From: Macrosoma leucophasiata
Lineage: Eukaryota; Arthropoda; Insecta; Lepidoptera; Hedylidae
Assembly (NCBI GenBank): GCA_036365455.1
Contig: JAWQUS010000030.1
Location: forward strand, 18,992,001 to 19,056,000
Reading direction: 5' to 3'
Length of the DNA stretch: 64,000 bases
Shown piece by piece: positions 34,101-43,524 of the stretch. A model generated the notes under the pieces. The model did no database searches and had not been told where the DNA came from. It was given only the letters and a program-made list of their open reading frames with translations. Both the position numbers and the translations under genes were made by a program. Position 1 is the stretch's first letter, and every line of letters begins with the position of its first letter.

Positions 34101-35872
34101 CATCAAATTAAGGTAGACATTTTATTGAGACAGAATGCTGACATTACTGGCGCCTAATTCTATTAACATAATTAGTCGTAATTGTCATTGGATCGCAATT
34201 GAATCGCATTCTCTTGCCCTAACTTAAGCCGCACGATTTGGTACCTATATGGACGCGGCATTGATAATTGCAATAGTTTAGTGTTCATCTTACTTGTCCA
34301 TTAGCTCCCTGTACAGTGGCATGTGCTTCTCATCTGCCATGATAGCATCATCTGGTTGCATATCATACTTCTTGAGCAGGTCCTCATCAACAATAGCTGA
34401 TATGTCCAGCAGTGGGTTTCCAATGCCCACTAGCAAGCCTTCCTTGTCACATAAGCAGCTAAAAATTATGTTATTTGATTTTTTTTATCACAATTTTACA
34501 GTAAAACTCAAGAGTAACAAGAACTACTATAAGTAAATTGAATACACAAAACACATAGTCATTTCACTGGTGGTAAAGTTCCAGTGTAGGAGGTCGAGAG
34601 CATAGGCACTACTGCAATACCAAATCTATCTGCCGCCAAATGGTAGTGTTCAGCGCTAAAGTGTGTAGTTAATGTATGACCCCATAATAACTATCACAGC
34701 GACAAAAAAACAAATGTCTCAAAGGTCACAATACATCTACATTTTGCCCTCAGGTCTTTGTGTAAGTATCTTTAGGCTGTAATCATCACTAACATCAATG
34801 TGAACTGCATGCTTGTTTTGTTGTTGAAAATATATAGAAATAGGATTGTAAATAAATATTTATAAAAACCTTGCCAAGAATTTGGGCATGGTAACAACAA
34901 GATATTGATATAATTTCACCAAGTAGATTATTATGTATACTCCAAACCTCAAATCGGCAAATTGTCACTCCTTACTTTAACCAACAATTTTTTTGTATGT
35001 ATGTATTTTCATGTCAAGTCCCCTACGGGTCAGGCAGAGAGTGTAGAGTGCCAGATATCTCAGACCTGACACACATCCTGTGCTACTTCCAGGTAGGTAG
35101 GTATAGGAACCTAATGTGTAGTAGGCAATTTGGACTATATGATACAGTTTCAAATGGCACCACACAACCAGTATTCTTTTATACAAGTCAAATGAGTATT
35201 TTGTAATTTTTTATTTTTATTTTTAGTATGTAATCATTAAGTTTGTTAAGGAAATTTTCTAGTATTGTAATAAATGTTACGGGAAAATATTTTACAGCGA
35301 TAGAGTACAATTTATAACGACTCATCAAAAGCTCAATATTTGTATATGTTGAATTGCAGAGCGTATCATAATGAAGTTACTATTTATAGACCGTGCAAAG
35401 TCTATAGAGCAAACATTAAATATTTGATACTGTAGCAATTTTTTACAAAATAATATGTTTCATGGCATTCTTTTTATAACCTTTCATAATGTGCATGGGT
35501 GCCCAAATGGTTTTAACTAAAAATTATCAACGATTTAAATTTTACAACTCAGAATCCTGTCTAGGAATCTAATAGATATATAACCTAAATTCGTCTCTTT
35601 TGATCCAAAGTATATGCGTTTAAATGCCTTAAATATGAGATGCTCAAGCGAATTAAAATGTAACCACTGCGAAAGGAAGTGTGTATTTATAATTTTAATA
35701 TTGCCTACCTGGGATACTCCATTATGTAATGATAACGAAGGCTCTATATTCAGGATATAACAACACAAGTGGTAGGTCACAATTCTTGAATTATAAATGT
35801 TAAAAACAAAGTCGCCGTTAAATTTCACCGCATGTCTTAGTTTACAATTCAAAAACGTGCTCACAGCTTCAT
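18801..35872 (-). CDS. Adenosine kinase (complete, six exons)
   Basis: Adenosine kinase phosphorylates adenosine to AMP with ATP and belongs to the PfkB/ribokinase family; it acts in purine salvage in cytosol and nucleus. Coding exons on the minus strand are 35865-35872, 34294-34458, 31628-31771, 21737-21926, 20096-20266 and 18801-19169. They total 1047 bases (348 aa), about the family length, and phases agree at every junction. Key motifs are GNPLLDISA (residues 16-24), the substrate-loop AGGSVQNS (65-72), PTGTC in exon 4, NLSAPFVSQFYKEP in exon 5 and the PfkB signature DTNGAGDAFAGGFL (295-308), with the catalytic Asp at 301. The N-terminus MKLCLCDKEG comes from joining the 8-base first exon and is the least certain part. 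The 10 kb intron 3 and the other introns are full of transposable elements. HSP60 starts 1.2 kb away on the other strand. Confidence 0.93.
19269..19357. repeat. 40 bp-arm hairpin in adenosine kinase intron 5
   Basis: The arms at 19269-19308 and 19318-19357 differ at two positions and flank a 9-base loop (CGGGCATAA). It is the upstream part of the repeat that carries the tRNA-like module at 19522. Confidence 0.85.
19522..19596 (+). ncRNA. tRNA-like sequence inside a dispersed repeat, copy 1
   Basis: Folds as a cloverleaf: acceptor ACTTCAG/CTGAAGT (7 of 7 pairs), D-arm GCTC...GAGC, T-arm GCGAG/CTCGC with loop TTCGAGT, and TTTTT shortly after the 3' end. The anticodon arm is imperfect (CTGGA against CCCAG) and the loop reads CTAGATT, so a normal decoding role is doubtful. 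The surrounding ~250 bases are shared with 59005-59300. Probably a tRNA pseudogene or SINE-type module. Confidence 0.55.
20096..20266 (-). CDS. Adenosine kinase exon 5
   Basis: 171 bases, 57 codons, encoding GFFVAVSPESIMLLAKHALA through PYVDVLFGNES. Acceptor CTTTCCAG, donor GTAAGT. Confidence 0.94.
20335..20632 (+). mobile_element. SX element, full length
   Basis: The clearest complete copy: head ACTGGTGGTAGAGCTCCAGT to tail TTATTACAT plus an A-run of about 16. The head contains the hairpin GAGCTCC/GGAGCTC. Inserted in adenosine kinase intron 4. Confidence 0.85.
20905..21715 (-). pseudogene. Two decayed tandem copies of adenosine kinase exon 4 (3' half)
   Basis: Copy ii (21490-21660) keeps an open frame, RYLCSKFTAAQKFTLNHLAK then ENSKRSIESAKNF, before TAA replaces the TAT of the true exon and the donor is lost. 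Copy i is in two parts, 20905-20980 and 21354-21430 (HLCAINLADAPKLIRDHLAE), split by the MITE at 20981-21353. Intron sequence next to the exon is copied too, so this was a local tandem duplication of ~200 bases. Confidence 0.7.
20981..21353. mobile_element. MITE with perfect 15 bp ends
   Basis: AACACCCATATTCTA at 20981-20995 and its exact complement at 21339-21353. 373 bp, no transposase. It interrupts a duplicated exon copy. Confidence 0.7.
21737..21926 (-). CDS. Adenosine kinase exon 4
   Basis: 190 bases encoding EGVTVRYQVRDGVPTGTCAV through SIESARFFYTS. Acceptor TTTAATCTACAG, donor GTGAGT. Two decayed relatives of its 3' half lie just downstream (20905-21715). Confidence 0.94.
22014..23693 (+). 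mobile_element. Non-autonomous Helitron, possibly composite
   Basis: Starts TCTATACTAATAATAAAAAG between host A and T and ends in CTAG followed by T, preceded by CCGGGTCAA. These are the terminal features of lepidopteran Helitrons. No RepHel ORF. It contains SX fragments (22905-22960, 23021-23200, 23300-23350) and the large palindrome at 23355-23584. That both ends belong to one insertion is an inference. Confidence 0.6.
23355..23584. repeat. Large inverted repeat with arms of about 104 bp
   Basis: Left arm about 23355-23459, right arm 23477-23584, with a 17-base AT-rich loop. The inner part is the SX tail block in both orientations; the outer part (GCGCGCTAATTTTTGCGACA and its near complement) is not SX. 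Arms are close to identical. Confidence 0.85.
23700..24289. other. AT-rich intronic stretch
   Basis: Part of adenosine kinase intron 3. Nothing recognised. Confidence 0.4.
24290..24512 (+). repeat. Foldback repeat (family R), copy 2
   Basis: Same orientation as 18310-18545, sharing CGGCTTATTTCGG, GACCAATACCGGACTA and GGCAGTGTGCAG in order. Confidence 0.65.
24892..25240 (+). mobile_element. SINE with 5S rRNA-like head and LINE-like tail, copy 2
   Basis: The head holds TTAAGCATTATGGGCGCGG then, after 8 bases, AGATGGGTGACCGC. In 5S rRNA the box A and box C regions (TTAAGC..CGGGC, AGATGGG.GACCGC) have almost the same spacing (22 against 23 bases). The body ends GCCCAGCAGTGGGACGTAAA plus an ATT-rich tail, like a LINE 3' end. 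Origin from 5S rRNA (SINE3-type) is inferred. Confidence 0.65.
25491..25935 (+). mobile_element. SX element split by a nested MITE
   Basis: SX head at 25491 and tail up to the A-run at 25935; the parts 25491-25717 and 25886-25935 join cleanly when the insertion is removed. Confidence 0.8.
25718..25885. mobile_element. 168 bp MITE nested in SX, 4 bp target duplication
   Basis: Ends share an inverted CAAGAAAAGTGT core near CGCTTCCC and GGAAGGCG. ACTT at 25714-25717 is repeated at 25886-25889. No coding capacity. Confidence 0.8.
25936..26559. other. Intronic stretch without recognised repeats
   Basis: Contains a GC-richer patch at about 26345-26480 that may be an old insertion; no ORF or ends recognised. 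Confidence 0.35.
26560..26960 (+). repeat. Possible LINE 3' tail
   Basis: GCGGAGTTCTTCTCAG resembles a string common in 3' regions of lepidopteran CR1/L2-type LINEs, followed by AT-rich sequence. No protein part is preserved. Confidence 0.3.
26977..27030 (-). mobile_element. SX head fragment
   Basis: Only the first ~54 bases of SX. Confidence 0.65.
27035..27130 (-). repeat. Short dispersed repeat (family D)
   Basis: Shares AATGTGCAGGATAGAAAAAG and neighbouring blocks with 53025-53150 (inverted) and more weakly with 41250-41335. Confidence 0.6.
27205..27810 (-). mobile_element. MITE family M2, interrupted by a Helitron
   Basis: Ends carry AACCTTGTACACTATATTGA and, inverted, GTGTACAAGGTGCGGGCCCAA. 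The internal part matches the copy at 31300-31618 (complement). The match resumes exactly after the Helitron at 27414-27662. Confidence 0.65.
27414..27662 (+). mobile_element. Short non-autonomous Helitron nested in M2
   Basis: Begins TCTATACCTCTATATAAAAA after A, ends GGGTCAGCTAG before T. The interior (GAACAGCTGGACCGATTTGG) is the same type as 53535-53735 and 62955-63080. Confidence 0.75.
27819..28116. mobile_element. hAT-like MITE M1, complete, with perfect 8 bp target duplication
   Basis: TTTAGCGA at 27811-27818 and 28117-28124 flanks an element with ends CATAGAGC and GCTCTATG. Inner inverted blocks GAGGGGAGTAGCCATA and TATGGCTACACCCCTC extend the homology of the two ends. 298 bp, no ORF. 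Confidence 0.88.
28158..28570 (+). mobile_element. tRNA-derived SINE (family S2), interrupted
   Basis: Shares GCGGTGTGAGTTGACCGTTT, the tRNA-like T-arm region and CAGATATTTGT..CGGGTCTGGGTGTTTGTG with the intact copy at 42462-42660. About 200 extra bases at roughly 28310-28510 split the body. Confidence 0.7.
28571..28910. other. AT-rich intronic stretch
   Basis: Nothing recognised. Confidence 0.4.
28911..29234 (-). mobile_element. Helitron-type element
   Basis: Complement of the element at 56068-56357: CGCGACTTCG near one end, AAAGTCCCGTCAAAATCGGT, a (GACA)n tract, and GTATAGATGTATAG at the other end. The CTAG terminus is mutated. Confidence 0.65.
29235..29760. repeat. Old transposon remnants with (GACA)n tracts
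   Basis: GACA repeats at 29324-29357 and 29723-29742 are flanked by strings typical of decayed lepidopteran Helitron-like elements (AACCGATTCACATGAAAC). Boundaries unclear. Confidence 0.4.
29907..30545. mobile_element. Repeat with GGGTTCCGTA ends
   Basis: TTAGGGTTCCGTACC at 29912-29926 and the inverted TACGGAACCCT at 30506-30516, then a tail GTCGAACTCGCACTTGTCCGG and a T-run. No ORF. A type abundant in moths; class uncertain. Confidence 0.55.
30541..30835 (-). mobile_element. SX element, near full length
   Basis: Joined directly to the T-run of the preceding repeat; the head at 30805-30835 is altered (CACTTCACCTCTTCCACCAGT). Confidence 0.8.
30905..31140 (+). mobile_element. Old SX copy without head
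   Basis: GTAGTGTTCATCACTATCGT, CATCTGCATTTTGACCTCTG and GTGAACTGCA in SX order. Confidence 0.6.
31300..31618 (+). mobile_element. MITE family M2
   Basis: Ends AAAAGGACAAGTTGGGCCCG and, inverted, GGGCCCAAGC...GTCTCCTTTT. It lies 10 bases from adenosine kinase exon 3, so it touches the donor side of that intron. Confidence 0.7.
31628..31771 (-). CDS. Adenosine kinase exon 3 (substrate-binding loop)
   Basis: 144 bases encoding YNAEFIAGGSVQNSLRVAQW and YFGCVGNDDYANILRERA. Acceptor TAATTATAG, donor GTAAGT. Confidence 0.94.
31800..33265 (+). mobile_element. Decayed jockey-like LINE (reverse transcriptase C-terminal part)
   Basis: 31837-32055 encodes SSGVPKGSVLGPLLFLLYIN and a FADY motif where active enzymes have FADD, so the catalytic pair is lost. 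After a frame break, 32156-32811 continues with thumb and C-terminal region (KLLGLMLDRNCNWRSHIDQV, YNKVPSDIKSLP). A long AT-rich 3' region ends near TTTGAATCTTTGAATT. 5'-truncated. Lies in adenosine kinase intron 2. Confidence 0.8.
33465..33761. mobile_element. hAT-like MITE M1, foldback form
   Basis: CATAGAGCAACACCGG start and GCGTTGCTCTATG end, flanked by CCAAACGT and CCAAATGT (8 bp, one mismatch). Its centre has AACAATTTCACGCACA and its complement back to back. Confidence 0.85.
33770..34290. other. Intronic stretch of adenosine kinase intron 2
   Basis: Nothing recognised. Confidence 0.4.
34294..34458 (-). CDS. Adenosine kinase exon 2
   Basis: 165 bases encoding CLCDKEGLLVGIGNPLLDIS through LYRELMDK. 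Acceptor ATTTTTAG, donor GTAAG. Confidence 0.92.
34568..34822 (+). mobile_element. Old SX copy
   Basis: GGTGGTAAAGTTCCAGTG start and CATCAATGTGAACTGCATGC end, diverged, no A-tail. Confidence 0.6.
35000..35072 (-). repeat. Short LINE tail fragment
   Basis: (GTAT)n then CAGGCAGAGAGTGTAGAGTG, the inverted end of the 48171-type LINE. Confidence 0.55.
35865..35872 (-). CDS. Adenosine kinase exon 1, coding part (8 bases)
   Basis: ATGAAGCT followed by the donor GTGAGC (complement at 35859-35864). It supplies the two bases needed to complete the first codon of exon 2. Chosen because exon 2 has no in-frame ATG and known enzymes have only a short stretch before the GxGNPLLD motif. Confidence 0.6.
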
Positions 35873-36900
35873 CTCCGAGCGAAGAATATTTTTTTCTGCT
35901 ATTTTTAAACCAAACTTCAACCAGATAGCAAGTGCCAATGTCAAAGTAGGTGAGCTGTCATTCATCTGTCAAGGAAGGAACTTTTTAAAAAACTACAAGC
36001 GTTCGTGTTCAATTGAGTTAAGATCTTACAAAACTTTGTAATCTTGTCAGCACTTAAGAGGGTTATTTTGTCCGATTCGTCCTATAATAAGCATTTATTA
36101 AGCGTACAGTTACAAACCTACGTGCACTTACCTATCATGCTTGTCTTTAATGTGTAAAAATAAAATTGTGTCTTTTCTTAGTCTTCTATCACTTAATTTG
36201 TCTTTCGGCCACAATTCTTTGTAAGATTTAAGTCTTGTAAGCTCAGAAGGTTTACTTCAGACCCGACAACGAATTGCTGATATGATCTCAATATGTTTGA
36301 ACAAATATTTCACGTAAATGCATTTCTCGTCATAAGTTCACTTATTACTTTATCATTTCCAAGCATTATTTTCTACTCTTGTTAGCTGTTGGATCCGAAC
36401 AGGCCCAGTAACCCCACTGCTGCCAACCGATGGAGATTTCCCTGATTTGCTGGAAATGGGGCGTGGGCTCCAGATGCAGGCGGGTACTGGTTGAAATCAG
36501 GGTATTCTTGTGAATGAATAATGAACAATTTAACATATTTAGGTGGTATTTAGAAACACTTTCAATACTGTACTATGAGTACAAGATCTCCCATCAAATC
36601 CAAAATAACCAATTTAGGCTATTTACACCGCATTTTTTTAATTTTAGAGACTATCTGGTCTGGATATATTATTATATAATAATGAGCTGTCGTGTTTATT
36701 TCGGGGTTTCGCTTAAATGTGTAGTGGTGAAAACCCGAAATTTCGCATTGGCATCCCTGAGTAATCCAGTATTCTTTTTTGTAATGGCTGATTTACACTT
36801 TGATTAAACTTCGTTACATACATTGAGCTGATAATCATAGCCTAAATAGTATTAAATAAAAAGTACCTTGTAATTATACCTAACAGTCGGACTACTTTAA
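35873..36900. other. Intergenic region between adenosine kinase and HSP60
   Basis: The divergent promoters lie at its ends. A GC-balanced patch at 36395-36505 may be an old repeat. No TATA box could be assigned to either gene. Confidence 0.4.
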
Positions 36901-37026
36901 AAAAGTTACTGTGTAAATCAGGCATTAGCAATAATTAGCATTATTATCATTCGTTTTTCGTTTTTAGTCTGTGGTTATGACATAACCTACAACCGGCACA
37001 GAAAAGATCACGTTTTGTTCGGGCGA

Positions 37027-37039
37027 GAATCTTCGAGAA
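37027..37039 (+). promoter_or_regulatory. Heat-shock element of HSP60
   Basis: GAATCTTCGAGAA: three perfect alternating units GAA-nn-TTC-nn-GAA, the binding site of trimeric heat-shock factor. It ends 65 bases before the ATG, so it could lie in the core promoter or 5' leader. Confidence 0.75.
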
Positions 37040-37083
37040 GTACAATCGTGCAACCAAGAAAAGTCTTCTGTGTAAACGGCTAA

Positions 37084-38823
<1,740 letters not shown>

Positions 38824-39114
38824 AGTTGCCTATGGACACAAAACGCATTTATAGTGTATAAAAAACTATATTAGTTTTTCCATTAGTGTTGCAAAATTAG
38901 TTGGAAAGTTCCAAGTCAATTTAATTAATTTTTCATCGCTAAGCTACTGTTGAGGGTATTGAAATGATAAGATGAATGATATACAAATTGTGCAGTGAAT
39001 GAATATTTTTTTTTTTATTACCGAGTCTGATTGTGTTAGTTGTAGTGACAGATGTCTTAGTTTATTTAGTTATAATGTATGCTTTGCCAAAAAGCAATGT
39101 GTTATTTTTAAAAT

Positions 39115-39120
39115 AATAAA
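39115..39120 (+). terminator. Polyadenylation signal of HSP60
   Basis: AATAAA about 290 bases after the stop, followed by a T/GT-rich stretch (GTGTTATTCTT). Confidence 0.55.
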
Positions 39121-39189
39121 ATAATGTTTTCCAATTATGTGTTATTCTTTAATAGCAACCCTAAATATAAAACTTTACTTATTGCTGAT

Positions 39190-39365
39190 AGAGCTAGTTT
39201 CGGAGCCATGGTGTAGGCACCACCACATTACTGACCTAGCTGCTAAATGGTAGTGTTCAGTGCCATCGCATTGTTTATCTGGTAATATATAGGCCTGTTT
39301 CCATCACAGAGGCATAGGCATCTGTTTATTGAAATCTCTGGTTATTTTGCAGATATAGGCTAAAG
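39190..39365 (+). mobile_element. Old SX copy
   Basis: GTAGGCACCACCACATTA and GCTAAATGGTAGTGTTCAGT are kept; the rest is diverged. Confidence 0.55.
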
Positions 39366-39407
39366 GGTATACAAATATAATATAGGCTTCTATATTCTTA
39401 TAAAACT

Positions 39408-39708
39408 GCCTCGGTAGCCTAGTGGTAGCAGGCCACTACTACTACGCTGAGGTCCTGGGTTCGATTCCCGGGTAGGGGGTTATCAGAGATAATGGTGAAA
39501 AAGCCTTTATCTCTGGTTCTATTGGAATTTTTCCATTTTCTGGAAATTTCCCAGTACCTCAAAGTTTGGTCATGTGCCCGGAGATGTCAACAGGCTCGCC
39601 ACCTGTTACATGGGCCAAAACGTAACCGGCGAATCGTGGGTGTTTGCATGTATGCTTGAATGCATGCATTTACCTCTGCCTACCCCTTCGGGGATTACAG
39701 GCGTGAAG
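39408..39708 (+). mobile_element. tRNA-derived SINE (family S1)
   Basis: Box A-like TAGCCTAGTGGTAGC and box B GGTTCGATTCCC in the head; the body ends in GGGGATTACAGGCGTGAAGT. Inverted relative to the copy at 1789. Confidence 0.82.
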
Positions 39709-39721
39709 TTACGTTTTTATA

Positions 39722-40012
39722 TTCTTATGTAATGGAAGTGGTAAACATGCATGCAGTTCACATTGATGTTAAGTGATGACTGCAGCCTATAGCAACCCAC
39801 ACAAAGACCAAGGTCAAAATGCAGATGCGTTACCACTTCTGAGGCCTAAGGTGTTATGCCCCTGTGCCGGAAATTACAAGGCCGTACATTACCATCTGAC
39901 CGGAACACGATAGTGCTGAACACTACCATTTAGCGGCAAGTAGGTATATTAGGTAATGCGGTGGTGCCTACGCCTGCGAGCTCCGTCACTGGAGCTCTAC
40001 CACCAGTGAAAT
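39722..40012 (-). mobile_element. SX element, near full length
   Basis: ATGTAATGGAAGTGGTAAAC to GAGCTCTACCACCAGTG. Directly follows the S1 SINE. Confidence 0.82.
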
Positions 40013-41402
40013 CAGTAAATTGTTCATACCACTAATATGAACTGTGTACATAATTATTTGTCAATTCAGAACACTAAACTGCATATACCTAAATTGAACA
40101 TTCGCCTCGCACCTTTCTTACGACCTTCGAGCTCTTAGATACATCAATAAAATAAATACCTATGAAAATGTACATTATTAATTATATTTTTAATGATAAA
40201 AAGTACAAAACTGTGGGAGCTAATTTACATAAAAGTTTGATAATAATTATCCATACATAATGTAGTCAAGGTTAATTACGGAAAAAATAATTTGATTTAC
40301 AAACAAAAGAAACGTTGAACAAGTTTTCATCTACAGCAAGTTCCCAGGAGAACTATGAAAGCGAAAGTTAGGGATACCGCCTGGCTATAGGGCAATGACC
40401 CAGCGATAGCCAACGTACCTACATGGTTACAATTATGTACATTCTATACATAAAATATTATATGGTGGAAATTATTATTTCTTCAATCATGATAGCCGCC
40501 TACAGTGAGTGTCTCCTGTTTTGTATGCAAATAAGCTGTCCCTGACGATTAGGTATATGTACTTACATGCTTACCTACAAAATACTAAGTAAGTTTGCTT
40601 TGAAAATTGTAATATTCAGCCTTGGACAGAGATACAACTTCGTTCCTTTCCTTGCGGTTGCCAGCAGCGTCGGACTATCTGGGTCGATAGAACTTCAGTA
40701 TATTTAAAGAAAATTGGAGGAGATATTTTGATTTATATGGGCCTGGGCCCACGCCGGTGGGGTCGCGGATGAGTGAGATAGCATTCCCGTGATCCCGCCA
40801 CTGATGGCGGACGAGTCGGAACACCCAGGGGTATTTAGTGGGTAAACGGACGGCTTTCCCGGGGTGAGTATGCGTAAGGAATTTTCCCCTGGTAAAAAAG
40901 TACTATACAAAATTAAATATGGAAATAAAAAGTAGAGAAACGGCCCACCCGGCCCTTTCGCTTCTTACGCCCATGATAGTGTTCCAAGTTAGATGGTAAT
41001 GAAATGCACGATTGCGTCCCATTTGTACGGCCTCGTAATTTCGTGGACTATTATAAGTTATTTTATGGTGGATAAGTCAAATTAAATAGGTTTTTTATGT
41101 CTCTAATCAGTTCCTCTCCCTGACTACACTTTATGCTACACCCGCACAAGGGAGAGTCCCGACTCTTAACTCTTACATAAAAGTAAGGGCAAAACAGTTA
41201 AGTATTACCTTTATTATATACGTTTTAGTTATAACATTCTTTGTTTTTGTTGTGTATGCAGTCGCGTTGCCAATAATTGCACTGGATAGAAAAAAACAGG
41301 AGATTACAGAAAAAGCGCTTATTAATATGAGGGTAACTATAGGTATACTACGTCACCGGAATTCTAACACCTATAAAATCGCCTATTAATACCTCCCGAA
41401 TA
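40013..41402. other. Intergenic stretch
   Basis: Mostly AT-rich. A GC-rich patch at 40735-40890 (CCACGCCGGTGGGGTCGCGG) looks like a repeat relic, and 41250-41335 weakly matches repeat family D. No gene seen. Confidence 0.4.
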
Positions 41403-41512
41403 TCTTCAGGGTGCACATCCCCGATAACATCCGACCCGGGGATTGAACTCAGGACCCCAGCGTCCCAATAGTGGCTTGCTACCACTAGTCTTCTGAGCAA
41501 GATTGAGTAGTA
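41403..41512 (-). mobile_element. Diverged SINE head, S1-like
   Basis: Complement of a tRNA-like head: GGGGATTGAACTCAGGACCC and GTGGCTTGCTACCACTAGTC correspond to box B and box A regions of S1. Confidence 0.55.
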
Positions 41513-42289
41513 GACACTGAGCACTCAGAAAAAATCCCTCTGTCTGTATGTGCGAACTGTTTTCCGCTTTCATTACAAATAATATATGATTAACTGGCGC
41601 CGACGTGTTCATATCAGAATTCTCAACCACTTTCGCTTGTGTCATACAAAGTAACCAAGACCGGAATTGAAGAAAATGCTCGAGTTACATGATAACGCTA
41701 TAAAAGTGCAGTTAACTCCCGTTTTATAGCTTTTAGAATCGTGCTATAATTATTATTTTACAACAGAATCGCACGCAGCGTGGTTGTTACGTAATTAATG
41801 TTTGGTGTTTACAGAGTACAATGTGTCGGTCTTTTTATGGCCTTCGCGACAGATAAGAACTAAATCATTAGTATCAAAGTTCATCGTTCTAGAATTTATG
41901 ATGTAAATACTTCGGCACAACTATACAGCGCCCTGTGAACATCCTGAGGCATATTTCTTTGAATTATAAATTCTTGAAATAATTCTTTTTTTTCTTCATG
42001 CCTGAATCAAAACAGGCGGGTACAAGCCAACCTAATGCTACTGGTACCTATAGGTATACTAAGGTACTAAAACGAAGAGATAATGCAAAGCTTATGGACC
42101 AAGATTTTAAAGTAGGTACCTACTTACTACGTAATATAGGTGTCTTTAGGAAGCAGAATTCTAACACTAATTCCTGTCTCCCCTGAAACCTCAAACTCGA
42201 CGTCAACCATCTGCGGAGCGGCGACGAGAGCGGCGCGATCTAACACATGGATTCTTATTGAAGCGAAGATGACAGCGGCTCGGTGGCGG

Positions 42290-42451
42290 CTGTGAATCTT
42301 ACCCTTCGGCCACAACTATCAGCGACGCGAACAGCATCGCGACGTGCGATTGAAACAATTGTACAAGCGAGTATCGAGGCTGCCACATCTCAGAAAGGCG
42401 CGCAGTGGCGTCGGCGGACGCATAGTTGTGGACGAAGGGTAAGATTCACAG
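42290..42451. mobile_element. 162 bp MITE with 28 bp terminal inverted repeats
   Basis: CTGTGAATCTTACCCTTCG at 42290 and its complement ending at 42451; one mismatch in the first 28 bases. The similar string CTGTGAATCTCACCC at 42721, past the neighbouring SINE, may be a further relic. Confidence 0.7.
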
Positions 42452-42461
42452 GCTTAGAACT

Positions 42462-42660
42462 GTCCGGTTGGTCCAGCGGTGTGAGTTGACCGTTTGATTA
42501 AAAGGGTCGCGGGTTCGATCCCCGCACCGGGACAAATATTTGTACGGCCTACAGATATTTGTTTCGGGTCTGGGTGTTTGTGTATGTGTTGTTTGTATAT
42601 AACGGCACCCACGACACAGGTTTTATACCTACTGTGGGGCTGTGAGTGTATGCGTATTTT
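42462..42660 (+). mobile_element. tRNA-derived SINE (family S2)
   Basis: GTCCGGTTGGTCCAGCGG to GGGTTCGATCCCCGCACCGG is a complete tRNA-like head with matching acceptor ends (GTCCGG/CCGGGAC); the body follows directly without a CCA or Pol III stop. Ends in T-rich sequence. Confidence 0.78.
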
Positions 42661-43222
42661 ATTTTTTATTTTATTATTTAGTTCTAAGCATACTTAGCTG
42701 AAAGTAAAATCCTTGTGTGGTCTGTGAATCTCACCCTGTCTATTTTCTCCGACGATCAACGAGTACAAAGGAGCAATCCTCAGTAAAAGCAGAAATTCTT
42801 CACGCACTGATGCATGAATGCACACCATGTGCATTTATGATGTATGGTGATGAAAAACGCGTGGTCCTTCGTTATTGAACAGTTAAGAATCACTGATCCA
42901 AATACAGTAACGAACATTGCAAGGTTTTCCTGTTAAGAAGCGGTTATTCTTATTTAAGTTATGAATGAACAACAAACTATGAATCCCAAGTCATGAGTGA
43001 CGATTTAATTTGTTTTTGGTCATTCACTTTGACTTGACTTTTCATACAGATATTTTTGGAGTCAAATCAAAACGTATAGATAAAAAGCTACCAACTATCT
43101 AATTACACGTTTTTCTGAATCAGCCCGGCCTAGAATTCTAAATCTAGACCATAGTAAGGTACAAAGTTTACACGACAATGCTATCCCACGGTAGCTAATA
43201 AAAACAAAAGATATAAGTAGTT
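42661..43222. other. AT-rich intergenic stretch
   Basis: No feature recognised apart from the string noted with the neighbouring MITE. Confidence 0.4.
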
Positions 43223-43265
43223 ACCTAGATTAATTATGCTCAACATGAGCATAATTAATCTAGGT
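43223..43265. repeat. Perfect 20 bp hairpin with 3-base loop
   Basis: ACCTAGATTAATTATGCTCA at 43223-43242, loop ACA, exact complement at 43246-43265. About 260 bases past the FERM-PDZ stop codon. Confidence 0.85.
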
Positions 43266-43443
43266 TGAATGAACAGGTAAATGTTGAGAATTTATATTAA
43301 GAGAGAATATTTTTTTCATAAAACGAAAGAAATATTTAATTGCCTTTGAAAGTATTCTTGTTTAATAATTGTATATATATACATAAACTATGCTTTAAAT
43401 AACTCTAAATTCTAGGTCATTATTACAATATTATGGAATAACG

Positions 43444-43449
43444 TTTATT
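43444..43449 (-). terminator. Polyadenylation signal of the FERM-PDZ gene
   Basis: TTTATT here is AATAAA on the gene strand, 76 bases after the stop. Confidence 0.6.
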
Positions 43450-43524
43450 CAAAATTTATAGTCTTAAACAAAACGTTAATCATTTTCATCTCCATCCATT
43501 TAACCTACGCGTATATAAAACATA

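Noticed and set aside
36514..36807. 97-codon ORF upstream of HSP60
   Set aside because: AT-rich, low-information peptide with no recognisable domain.
42462..42535. Functional tRNA gene
   Set aside because: It runs directly into a SINE body shared with 28158-28570, without a Pol III stop after the acceptor stem.
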